8,257 nucleotides of DNA from Nitrosomonas sp. (GCA_003514765.1 DOOY01000131.1:1-8257); one strand, 5' to 3'. Counted from the first letter of the stretch, positions 1 to 6,754 are shown. Translations and numbers: made by a program. The notes: generated by a model from the letters alone, not told the origin.

Positions 1-403
1 TAATAGGACAAAAGTAGCCTGCAATATCGAAACAATTGATTCCAACCGCTCCGTCAGGCTGGAGAACAGCGCTTTTAAATGGCGTTACATTGAACGGGCC
101 TGGATCAGAGCCAAATTGTGTTGCCAGCGCCACTTTGGCGGCGATCGTGATTTTCTCGTCGGTAGGATTGTGTATGTTGATTATCGAACGATAGATGCCT
201 CTTGCCAAAGTGCCGTCCTGATGTGGCAGCAATAACGAACAAGCGACTTTCGCGGCGTATTGGTATTCTGTTTTGATTTGCTTGGAATGTTGAGTGTAGT
301 GCTTTTTTTCAGCCTGAGCGATTCGCGGGATACCGGCGATACTCAAGCAGAACAATAATCCGAGCAAAATAGAGAAAAGTTTGATCGTAATCGTTTGTGT
401 CAT
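1..403 (-). CDS. Secreted protein of unknown function (N-terminal part, cut by window edge)
   Basis: This minus-strand frame is open from an ATG at 403 to the left edge, giving 134 codons and no stop. The first 31 residues form a signal peptide: a short n-region with one Lys, a hydrophobic core (LFSILLGLLFCLSIAG) and an AQA cleavage site before EKKHYT, so the product should be exported. The mature part contains IINIHNPTDEKI, then a beta-rich stretch with VALATQF, PGPFNVTPF and LQPDGAVGINC, and three cysteines. It resembles, from memory, small secreted proteins of unknown function with a 'NIHNP' core in Nitrosomonas-like bacteria. I cannot assign a function. The start is supported by a strong Shine-Dalgarno (TGAGGTGA) seven bases upstream. 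The cysteine at residue 20 follows LLF, which is a poor lipobox, so a lipoprotein is unlikely. The C-terminus is outside the window. Confidence 0.8.
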   Translation of the reverse strand, partial: MTQTITIKLFSILLGLLFCLSIAGIPRIAQAEKKHYTQHSKQIKTEYQYAAKVACSLLLPHQDGTLARGIYRSIINIHNPTDEKITIAAKVALATQFGSDPGPFNVTPFKSAVLQPDGAVGINCFDIAGYFCPI

Positions 404-408
404 GACAG

Positions 409-416
409 TCACCTCA
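409..416 (-). promoter_or_regulatory. Ribosome binding site of the left-edge secreted protein
   Basis: On the minus strand this reads TGAGGTGA, close to the full anti-16S complement, and lies about five to seven bases before the ATG at 403. It fixes the start of a gene whose end cannot be seen. Confidence 0.7.
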
Positions 417-742
417 TTTAGTTTCGTGTCTGCAACGGCCATCATTCAAGCCCGTCGCGTTCACAGGGTCAGGCAGTTACCTTGTCGCTTCAACAGCAAA
501 AGAACGGTCAGCCTGATTTCATCTCCTTGCAGCGCTGCGAGTGTTCTAATTGTTGCCTTGAATTTACTCGAACGTTTCAAGCGATTTGCCTACATCACGG
601 TAATTACTTTTCTGCTGTTTTCATTGACAGCCTAACAGCCGATCCGCAACCGGTCCGACTCTCAGATTTCGTTTCACCTGATGCATTGCATAAAATCAAT
701 TTTTGTTTTCGGTTAAGTTAACAACATATCGAACAACAGCGC

Positions 743-758
743 TGTGAGGAATCTCACA
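743..758. promoter_or_regulatory. Candidate CRP/FNR-family binding site
   Basis: The sequence TGTGAGGAATCTCACA is a perfect TGTGA-N6-TCACA dyad, the core consensus of CRP and of Vfr-type relatives. What is seen is the dyad; binding by a CRP-like protein is inference, because the regulator's specificity in this organism is unknown. It lies about 310 bp before the hydrolase start and 340 bp before the start of the left-edge gene. That is distant for direct activation of either unless a transcript starts nearby. Confidence 0.4.
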
Positions 759-767
759 TGACATTCA

Positions 768-802
768 AATCTATGCTGCTTTAAACTTTTCAGTCATAGA
801 TT
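768..802. repeat. Bulged inverted repeat (hairpin)
   Basis: AATCTATG (768-775) pairs perfectly with CATAGATT (795-802). The stem continues inward with CTG (776-778) against CAG (791-793), leaving one bulged T and a 12-nt loop. No T-run follows on either strand, so it is not an intrinsic terminator. It starts 9 bp after the TGTGA-N6-TCACA dyad. Confidence 0.4.
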
Positions 803-848
803 GAAACATGCTTGTCGACAGAATATCGAAATATGCTGGATAAAAACA

Positions 849-876
849 TACGTACAAATACGTAGGGGTAGGGGCG
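849..876. promoter_or_regulatory. Paired TACGTA element followed by GGGGTA repeats (possible operator)
   Basis: TACGTA at 849-854 and 859-864 are two identical self-complementary hexamers 10 bp apart start to start, about one helical turn, so a dimeric regulator could contact both on one DNA face. GTAGGGGTAGGGG follows directly. It lies about 100 bp before the likely hydrolase promoter. I do not recognise the cognate regulator; a LuxR/NarL-type response regulator is only a guess. Confidence 0.3.
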
Positions 877-952
877 CGCTTCTACTGATAAATAACCCTG
901 TTCTTTACTGTCTGAAGTGGCACGATGTTGTGGTCTGTTAAGCACCAACAAA

Positions 953-979
953 TTGCTTTGCATTTAGATTTGTTATATT
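953..979 (+). promoter_or_regulatory. Candidate sigma70 promoter of the hydrolase-dehydrogenase operon
   Basis: TGTTATATT (971-979) matches the extended -10 pattern TGnTATAAT with one mismatch, giving a -10 hexamer at 974-979. A weak -35 such as TTGCTT (953-958) sits 15 bp upstream, which is short but tolerated with an extended -10. Transcription would begin near 986 and leave a leader of about 65 nt before the ATG at 1053. Confidence 0.35.
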
Positions 980-1052
980 TTTCTACCCATGCGATGCATA
1001 ATCTGAAAACGCTAGTGTGATTTGTCCATTCAATCGAAAACAGCACGTTATT

Positions 1053-1616
1053 ATGAGCACAATTTATATTCCAGCCGACTCCGTCGAGCTTGAAGGCGAA
1101 CTGATATTGCCACCTGCTGTGAAAGGTGTTGTTATATTTGCACATGGCAGCGGCAGCAGCCGATTGAGTCCACGAAACCTTTTTGTCGCACAAATACTGC
1201 AACAAAGCGGTATTGGCACGTTGTTATTTGATCTCTTAACGCGCGATGAGGATCTGGATTACACCATGCGTTTTGATATCGATCTTTTAACGCAACGTCT
1301 GTTTGCTGCGACGGCGTTACAGGCAGCCGCAGAAAAAGATAATCAAATCTCGGTAGTGGTTTCACGTGGCGGTCGGCCGGATTTGGCAGGAGAGATGGCG
1401 CTTCAAAAAGTCACTGCGCCCACTTTGCTCATTGTAGGCAGTGCGGATAATGGCGTCATTGAATTGAATCAACGCGCTTTTGAAAAATTACACTGCGAAA
1501 AGAAGCTCACGTTTATTCCCGGAGCAACGCATTTGTTCGAAGAACCGGGCGCGTTGGAACAAGCCGCGCAACATGCGGTCAACTGGTTTTTGAAATACTT
1601 AACAATGAGACGTTGA
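1053..1616 (+). CDS. Alpha/beta hydrolase (dienelactone-hydrolase-like) lacking the nucleophile segment
   Basis: The 187-residue protein belongs to the alpha/beta hydrolase group related to dienelactone hydrolases. Visible family blocks are VVIFAHGSGSSR (residues 26-37, oxyanion region), SPRNLFVAQIL, GTLLFDLLTRDE (55-66), FDIDLLTQRLFAAT (74-87), VVVSRGGRPDLAG (101-113), PTLLIVGSADNGVIELN (123-139, acid at Asp132) and IPGATHLFEEPGAL (155-168, catalytic His160). Family members usually carry about 30-35 more residues between the 'AAT' block and the 'ALQAAA' block, including the elbow GASTG with the serine nucleophile. Here residue 87 runs straight into ALQAAA and no G-x-S-x-G exists at the expected place. 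The frame is intact, so the product is either a non-catalytic homologue or a damaged gene. An in-frame GTG at 1017 would add 12 residues, but the family begins near the ATG and neither start has a good Shine-Dalgarno. The gene is probably co-transcribed with the dehydrogenase 24 nt downstream. Confidence 0.85.
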   Translation: MSTIYIPADSVELEGELILPPAVKGVVIFAHGSGSSRLSPRNLFVAQILQQSGIGTLLFDLLTRDEDLDYTMRFDIDLLTQRLFAATALQAAAEKDNQISVVVSRGGRPDLAGEMALQKVTAPTLLIVGSADNGVIELNQRAFEKLHCEKKLTFIPGATHLFEEPGALEQAAQHAVNWFLKYLTMRR

Positions 1617-1640
1617 GAAAATAATAGAAGGGTTTGTAAA

Positions 1641-2624
1641 ATGAGTGCTGTTTTCCTTGATTTTGGTTCTGTGACACGGAGTGATATGGATTGTACCGCG
1701 CTCGAGCAGACGATATCGCCGTGGCGGTATTACAACGAAACCGACGCCGACCAAGTCGCTGAACGAATTAATGATGCGGAAGTTGTGGTGTGTAATAAGT
1801 TTTCATTAAATCAAGAAATAATTGCGTCCGCTCGCCGCTTGAAACTAATCTGTATAGCGGCAACTGGTTATAACAATATCGATTTGGTGACCGCAGCTGA
1901 GCGGAATGTGCCTGTGTGCAATGTCCGCGGCTATGCAACCCCGTCCGTTGTACAGCATGTTTTCATGCTGATGCTGAATCTTTCGTGTAACTTTGAAGAA
2001 TATCGGCAATTGGTCAAAAACGGGCAATGGCAGGCCAGCAACCATTTTTGTCCGCTGGATTATAGTATTGAAGAATTATCCGGCAAGGTTTTGGGTATTA
2101 TCGGGTACGGCGAATTGGGAAAAGCAGTTTCAGAAATTGCCAAGGTATTTGGTATGCAGGTACTCATTGCTGAGCATAAGGATAAATCAGTGCGCCCAGG
2201 TAGAATGGCTTTTGATGAAGTTTTCCGGCAAGCGGATTTTATTACGCTGCACTGTCCGCTTTTAAAAGAAACCCGGAACCTGATCAGCCGAAGAGAATTG
2301 AATTTGATGAAGTCCTCAGCTTATCTTATCAATACTGCACGCGGTGCGGTAGTAAACGAAGCAGACCTGTTGGATAGTTTATCAACAGGCCAAATTGCAG
2401 GCGCAGGTCTGGATGTATTGCAGAAAGAGCCGCCTGCCAATGATAATCCGTTGTTGCAGTACCAGCAGCCGAACCTGATAATTACGCCGCATGTCGCCTG
2501 GGCTAGCAAAGAATCCCGTCAACGCTTACTCAATCAGATTGCAGATAATATCCGTAATTTTTATCATAACAAACCCTTCAATCAAATCATGGATGCGGTG
2601 ACCAAGAAAGCGGATGAACATTGA
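1641..2624 (+). CDS. D-2-hydroxyacid dehydrogenase (glycerate dehydrogenase/hydroxypyruvate reductase-like)
   Basis: This 327-residue protein has the normal family length and should reversibly reduce a 2-oxoacid to a D-2-hydroxyacid with NAD(P)H in the cytoplasm. Seen in order are the ATGYNNID block (74-81), a substrate-loop region GYATPSVVQHVF (97-108), the Rossmann motif GYGELG (155-160) and the catalytic Arg234 in NTARGAVVNE, Glu263 in QKEPP and His284 in TPHVAWAS. Glu178 at the end of the second Rossmann strand (VLIAEHK) suggests a preference for NADH. The catalytic triad is complete. Hydroxypyruvate or glyoxylate is the likely substrate by similarity to HprA-type enzymes; phosphoglycerate and lactate dehydrogenase relatives are less likely. 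The start has AGAAGGG eight bases upstream. It follows the hydrolase by 24 nt, so one operon is likely, and it converges with the kinase gene with a 19-nt gap. Confidence 0.9.
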   Translation: MSAVFLDFGSVTRSDMDCTALEQTISPWRYYNETDADQVAERINDAEVVVCNKFSLNQEIIASARRLKLICIAATGYNNIDLVTAAERNVPVCNVRGYATPSVVQHVFMLMLNLSCNFEEYRQLVKNGQWQASNHFCPLDYSIEELSGKVLGIIGYGELGKAVSEIAKVFGMQVLIAEHKDKSVRPGRMAFDEVFRQADFITLHCPLLKETRNLISRRELNLMKSSAYLINTARGAVVNEADLLDSLSTGQIAGAGLDVLQKEPPANDNPLLQYQQPNLIITPHVAWASKESRQRLLNQIADNIRNFYHNKPFNQIMDAVTKKADEH

Positions 2625-2643
2625 ATAAGTCTTGCAGCCGATT

Positions 2644-5600
2644 TCATGAACGGTGCTGGTCAATAGAGGCTTCGGGGGTACAGAGCGTATCAAGGTGCGC
2701 TTCAACCTTTTTTAATTCCGCATCAAATTTTGGCAGTAAAGCATCAAGCGCTTGTTGGTCATTTTTTTTACCGGCCTGCTCTATTTCAGCACATAGTTCA
2801 CCTAAGCTCAGTGCACCTACAGAACGTGATGATGATTTGAGTTTATGCGCAATGGAACCGGTAGTTGTCAGTTGACCTTTCTGATACGCGGTACGCAGTT
2901 CAGCCGCCGATTTGGCTGTGCTGATCCGAAAATCCTGCAGCATTTCTTTGATTGTTTCCGGGTCATCTCCAATGAGTTCTTCGAGTATATGTACGTCGAC
3001 AGGCACTTTTGCAGCAGATTCTGTGGAATCAGCAGGCTGAGCCGGCGATACAGCCGCTTTTTCACCTGTCTGAGTTCTTTCTTCTGAGCCCGAATCGTTG
3101 ATCTGCAAATATTTTTTCAGTGCAGCATGCAAGTCTTCCAGTTGTACCGGTTTGCTCAAATAATCGTCCATGCCGGCACTCAGGCAATGCTCCCTTTCGC
3201 CTTTTAACGCATTAGCGGTCAAAGCGACAATCGGGATATGCTGATCGTCTGATTCCAGTTCACGAATGTTTTTTGTCAATTCGAAGCCATCTATTTCGGG
3301 CATATGCAGGTCTGTCAGTAATAAGCCGTAATTGCAATTTTGCCAACGTCCCAGCGCCTCACGCCCATCGTTGGCGATATCGGCGGCATAACCGAGTAAA
3401 GTAAGTTGCTGTCTGATTACTTTCTGATTAATTTCATTGTCTTCCGCCACCAGAATCAACTTGCCCTGTTTTAAAGCCTCTTCACGTGAAAGGGACTCCG
3501 GTTTTGATTTGATGGCTGTATCTGCGAGTGACGGCTCTTCCTCATCCGGTTCAATTCTTCCGGCGGCGATTGCCAGTGCGCGTATAAGAGACTGACGGTA
3601 CATGACATCGCCATCCAGTGTGACAATATCAATATCTTCAACGCGCGCCTGGCGGCGACGCCCCCGTTTGATAATAATAAAATGCGGTTCCAAGGATGAA
3701 CGCAGCGACCTGGATCGCTCACTAAAAGCGGCGCGCAATTCTTCAACGGGCGGTTCTTCATGCCCGGCATCAACAACAATCAGCCATAAACCGGATTCCA
3801 GGCTTTTTATGTATTCACGCGCTGAAGCCAAATCACGCACTTGTTCAACAGATGCGCCGGCGCTTTTTAAATAAATAGCCAGATCGTCACTTAACCCATG
3901 GTGATTACCGAAAATGAGGCAGGATAACCCAGCCAGCTCAGCAGCTTTGTGCTTGACTTTGTTAGTTGCCGGCAACGGCTTGAACGGCATCTGTATAATA
4001 AAAGTTGAACCTTGCTCCGGTTCGCTTTCTACGGCTATTTCTGCATTCATCAATTCCGTCAGATGGTGAGAAATAGCCAATCCAAGACCGGTACCGCCAA
4101 AGCGGCGCGTGGTTGATGGATCGCCCTGCGAGAAGGATTTGAAAAGATTCTCCAGCGTTTCCTTGTTCATCCCGATGCCGTTGTCGGTAACCTGAAATGT
4201 AATGACAACCTGGTCGGGTTCGGATTCTGTCAGTAATACACGCACTGATACTTTGCCCGGTTTTTCCTGTTTGCTGGAAAACTTGATTGCATTATTAATG
4301 ATATTGACAAGCACTTGGCGAATACGCAAGGGATCTCCCAGTACATTCTCCGGGATTGCCGGGTCAATGAACAGGGTTAGCTCCACCCCTTTACTCTGCG
4401 CCAGATGCGCCAGCATACCGCAGGCGTTTTCCACGACACCGGCCAGCGGCATGGGAATTTTTTCAATTTCCAGTTTGCCGGCCTCGATCTTGGAGAAGTC
4501 CAGAATATCTTCAATGATGGCAAGTAAAGCATAAGCTGAATCGCGTATCAGGTTCGCCATTTCTACCTGATAACCGCTGAGACTGGTTTGGCGTAACACA
4601 TCAATCATGCCAATCACCCCATTCATGGGGGTGCGGATCTCATGGCTCATGGCGGCAAGAAAGGCGGATTTGGCTCTATTGGCTGCTTCTGCCTCGTTTC
4701 TGGCCTGTTTTAAATCATTCATTATGCGTACATGTTCGCGCATGTCACGCATGACGCCTGTAAAATGACGCTCTTTTCCGACAAAGTATTCACTGACCGC
4801 AAGATATACCGGGATTGATTCGCCGTTTTTGTGTACTGCCTCGACTTCCCGACCCAGACCGATTCCATGTGTGCCTTTGAGATAGGGTCTTCCTACATAT
4901 TTCTGGCCGTGCCCGGTTTCGCAGTACCTTTCCATGTAATAGGCGTGTTCGGAACGATCGGGTTCGGGTACTAATATGGCCACATTCTGTCCGATTATTT
5001 CTTCAGGCGTATATCCAAACAGTTTTTCTACAACGGGATTTGCGGAAAGGATAACCCCCACCTGATCTGTGGTTACTACGCAGTCCACCATATGTTCGAC
5101 TACCGAACGCGTTTCCTCCTCCTTAATCGCCAGCGCTGCATTAGCATGCTGCAAATCGGCAGTACGCGCAGCAACCCGGTTTTCAAGTTCCTGATTAAGC
5201 TGACGCAGATTCAATTCCGCGTTTTTGCGTTCCTGATTGCTGGCATTCAGACGTTCGACCATGATATTGAATGTATGCCCAAGTTGCCGCATTTCATTCC
5301 AGCCGGCAATAAAAACACGCTGATGCAAATTACCAGCAGCAATTTCCATTGCGCCGTCATTTAGTTGTTTTAATGGCATGACGACACGACGGTTGAACAG
5401 GATAGCGCCGAAAATAACGCCAAGTAGCGTAACACCTAAAATGATCATGCTGTACTGGCGTACTTTATATACATTGGCAAACGCTTCATCCACGTCTTTT
5501 TTAACCACGATCCCCCATTTCATGCGCGGTAGATAACGCCATACCGCAACTACACTCCTTTCATGGTGGTCGAGCATGATAGCGGCTCCAGGTTGACCGG

Positions 5601-6408
5601 ACAATGCGTTCTTTAGAGCGATTGAATGCGGTGTTGTAAGTTGAATTTTGCGCTTTAAGGCCGCATCGGCGTCATTATTCAGTGGCGCCATAATCAATGC
5701 GGTATTTTCATCCTCAAGACGTACAACTACCGTTTCACCGGTCTCACCTAATCCGGTATTGTTTGATAAAACCTCGAAAACATGTTCGCTGTATATTTGC
5801 AAGGCCAGTACGCCTACAATTTTGTCATTGATAATAATAGGGTAAGCGATAAATGCTGCAATAGCCCCATGAGATGGTTCGTAAAACTCAAAATCAGAAA
5901 TTGAGCTTTCCAGATTGTTTAATGCGTGACGGGTTACCTGACCCAGGCCGGTATTGCTGTAGGGCCCTGTAATCAGGTTAGTGGGAAAATCGGATTCATG
6001 ACTTTGTGTATAAACGATATCGCCTTTCAATGAGATCAGGAATAAGTCGTAGTAACTGGCATCTTCGACAAAACGCTTGAAATGATCCCGGTATTGTGCG
6101 TCCAGCCGACGATAGGCATCCGAATCGACGCCTTGTTCTTCAAAAACTTCTGGAAACCCGAGCATCGCGGTGCGCGTTGCTATCGAATCATGCAGTAAAT
6201 TGGCATCGAGCAAGCGTTCATTGAAATATGTATCAATCTGCTCGACTTTTTTATCAGCGATGGCTGATAGATTCTCGATAACCGTTTTCTGAATTTCGTT
6301 TTCAAAAGTATGTAAAAAACTATTACCGATGACAACAATCGGTAACAAAGAAACCAATGTAAACCAAACAGCAAAACGTTGTGTAAGCGAAGTAAATTTC
6401 ATTTTCAT
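2644..6408 (-). CDS. Membrane-bound hybrid histidine kinase (Cache-HAMP-PAS-HisKA-HATPase-pseudoREC-REC-HPt)
   Basis: This 1254-residue BarA/TorS-type sensor carries a full phosphorelay. Residues 11-32 form a first membrane helix, 33-325 a periplasmic Cache-like sensor (YYDLFLISLKGDIVYTQ, PIIINDKIVGVLALQ) and 329-348 a second helix. HAMP (about 345-395), a coiled coil (395-435) and a FixL-like PAS (434-562) follow. HisKA has His589 in AAMSHEIRTP. The ATPase domain has its N-box (NIINNAIKF), DNGIGM (742-747) and GGTGLGLAIS (771-780). A receiver-like fold at about 825-952 lacks the acidic pair and the Lys, so it is degenerate. The true receiver (983-1100) has Glu989/Asp990, Asp1033, Thr1064 and Lys1086. 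The HPt domain (about 1135-1240) has His1188 in IAHKLKSSS. The likely path is His589 to Asp1033 to His1188 and then to an unlinked regulator; none lies in this window. The ligand is unknown. The start at 6408 has GGGGA six bases upstream; an ATG two codons later is possible. Confidence 0.95.
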   Translation of the reverse strand: MKMKFTSLTQRFAVWFTLVSLLPIVVIGNSFLHTFENEIQKTVIENLSAIADKKVEQIDTYFNERLLDANLLHDSIATRTAMLGFPEVFEEQGVDSDAYRRLDAQYRDHFKRFVEDASYYDLFLISLKGDIVYTQSHESDFPTNLITGPYSNTGLGQVTRHALNNLESSISDFEFYEPSHGAIAAFIAYPIIINDKIVGVLALQIYSEHVFEVLSNNTGLGETGETVVVRLEDENTALIMAPLNNDADAALKRKIQLTTPHSIALKNALSGQPGAAIMLDHHERSVVAVWRYLPRMKWGIVVKKDVDEAFANVYKVRQYSMIILGVTLLGVIFGAILFNRRVVMPLKQLNDGAMEIAAGNLHQRVFIAGWNEMRQLGHTFNIMVERLNASNQERKNAELNLRQLNQELENRVAARTADLQHANAALAIKEEETRSVVEHMVDCVVTTDQVGVILSANPVVEKLFGYTPEEIIGQNVAILVPEPDRSEHAYYMERYCETGHGQKYVGRPYLKGTHGIGLGREVEAVHKNGESIPVYLAVSEYFVGKERHFTGVMRDMREHVRIMNDLKQARNEAEAANRAKSAFLAAMSHEIRTPMNGVIGMIDVLRQTSLSGYQVEMANLIRDSAYALLAIIEDILDFSKIEAGKLEIEKIPMPLAGVVENACGMLAHLAQSKGVELTLFIDPAIPENVLGDPLRIRQVLVNIINNAIKFSSKQEKPGKVSVRVLLTESEPDQVVITFQVTDNGIGMNKETLENLFKSFSQGDPSTTRRFGGTGLGLAISHHLTELMNAEIAVESEPEQGSTFIIQMPFKPLPATNKVKHKAAELAGLSCLIFGNHHGLSDDLAIYLKSAGASVEQVRDLASAREYIKSLESGLWLIVVDAGHEEPPVEELRAAFSERSRSLRSSLEPHFIIIKRGRRRQARVEDIDIVTLDGDVMYRQSLIRALAIAAGRIEPDEEEPSLADTAIKSKPESLSREEALKQGKLILVAEDNEINQKVIRQQLTLLGYAADIANDGREALGRWQNCNYGLLLTDLHMPEIDGFELTKNIRELESDDQHIPIVALTANALKGEREHCLSAGMDDYLSKPVQLEDLHAALKKYLQINDSGSEERTQTGEKAAVSPAQPADSTESAAKVPVDVHILEELIGDDPETIKEMLQDFRISTAKSAAELRTAYQKGQLTTTGSIAHKLKSSSRSVGALSLGELCAEIEQAGKKNDQQALDALLPKFDAELKKVEAHLDTLCTPEASIDQHRS

Positions 6409-6422
6409 TTTTTTCCCCGCGA

Positions 6423-6451
6423 TAACTGAAACTGCTCTGCAGTTTCAGTTA
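6423..6451. repeat. Perfect 13-bp inverted repeat before the kinase ribosome binding site
   Basis: TAACTGAAACTGC (6423-6435) pairs without mismatch with GCAGTTTCAGTTA (6439-6451) around a TCT loop. In the kinase transcript the stem ends four bases before the GGGGA Shine-Dalgarno region. No T-run follows on either strand, so it is not a standard terminator. It could stabilise the mRNA, control translation or act as a DNA operator. Confidence 0.8.
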
Positions 6452-6471
6452 AATTGGCTTATTCTGTTTAG

Positions 6472-6498
6472 AGATTAACGGTCAGTATTAACTGACAA
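6472..6498 (-). promoter_or_regulatory. Weak candidate promoter of the histidine kinase with overlapping dyad
   Basis: On the minus strand TTGTCA (6498-6493) and TAATCT (6477-6472) resemble -35 and -10 boxes with a 15-bp spacer, shorter than ideal. The dyad GTCAGT-ATTA-ACTGAC (6481-6496) overlaps the -35 box and spacer, where a repressor could bind. If real, the transcript would start near 6465 and contain the whole 13-bp hairpin. Confidence 0.25.
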
Positions 6499-6552
6499 GT
6501 CGCCCCGATGTTTGCTGCCGGCAACTGTTAATATCATGGTATCAGATTACCG

Positions 6553-6701
6553 GATTTACAGACCGTTGAAAAACGTTTTTGAGGCAGGTAATGCAAGACA
6601 ATAAAGACGGGAAGGATAAAGTGTAAGCAAAATTGCGCATTTTGAACCTGATTTTAACGCCGCATCGGTGATGCAGATAGTTGTTCAGTAGTCTGTAAAT
6701 C
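6553..6701. mobile_element. MITE-like element or insertion-sequence remnant, 149 bp
   Basis: The 22 bases at 6553-6574 match the reverse complement of 6680-6701 at 18 of 22 positions. The outer 11 (GATTTACAGAC against GTCTGTAAATC) are perfect. About 105 bp lie between the repeats, with no transposase. The size and the terminal inverted repeats fit a miniature inverted-repeat element. A TA sits inside each outer end (GATTTACAG, CTGTAAATC), as for elements that target TA, but no longer target duplication is visible. The left repeat overlaps the palindrome AAAAACGTTTTT (6569-6580), and a small hairpin GCATC-GGT-GATGC lies at 6662-6674. The element could also be a decayed insertion-sequence end pair. 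Confidence 0.45.
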
Positions 6702-6725
6702 ATCGGTTCGCATCAATAGCATATC

Positions 6726-6754
6726 TTTACAGAACTCAGATGATACGCTCTAAT
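6726..6754 (+). promoter_or_regulatory. Candidate sigma70 promoter of the acetyltransferase
   Basis: TTTACA (6726-6731) and TCTAAT (6749-6754) are each one base from consensus and are 17 bp apart, the ideal spacing. The C at the second -10 position is unfavourable. Transcription would begin near 6761, leaving a leader of about 25 nt. The box lies 25 bp outside the right end of the MITE-like element. Confidence 0.35.

Larger units (their letters stand above)
417..1052. other. Long divergent non-coding region between the secreted protein and the hydrolase operon
   Basis: Some 630 bp separate two divergently transcribed genes. Short open frames exist on both strands, but none has a ribosome binding site, a protein-like composition or a recognisable domain. 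Signals I can see are a 10-bp palindrome GCAGCGCTGC (529-538), a TGTGA-N6-TCACA dyad (743-758), a bulged hairpin (768-802), a TGTCGACA palindrome (813-820), a paired TACGTA element with GGGGTA repeats (849-876) and an extended -10 promoter (953-979). I found no convincing promoter for the left-edge gene. The cluster of dyads at 740-880 suggests a regulated promoter or an unrecognised small RNA. Confidence 0.6.

Noticed and set aside
381..721. Two overlapping plus-strand open frames in the divergent region
   Set aside because: No ribosome binding site and unlikely composition. The first begins inside the opposite-strand secreted gene. The region is better read as non-coding.
1017..1052. GTG at 1017 as the hydrolase start
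   Set aside because: The added residues ICPFNRKQHVI do not look like the family's N-terminus and there is no Shine-Dalgarno; the ATG at 1053 places the family start correctly.
882..1205. Minus-strand open frame of 107 codons over the hydrolase start
   Set aside because: It overlaps a well-supported gene and its promoter, is rich in Cys and Trp like an antisense shadow, and has no domain.
2625..2660. Possible bidirectional terminator between the dehydrogenase and kinase stops
   Set aside because: Only an imperfect pairing of CAGCCG with CGGTGCTG with bulges and no T-run; too weak to call.
4202..4534. Plus-strand open frames inside the kinase gene (for example the 110-codon one)
   Set aside because: They are antisense to conserved HisKA/HATPase coding sequence and carry no motif of their own.
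6591..6626. Eleven-codon frame MQDNKDGKDKV in the MITE-like element
   Set aside because: Very short, with no ribosome binding site at proper spacing and no match to a transposase start.
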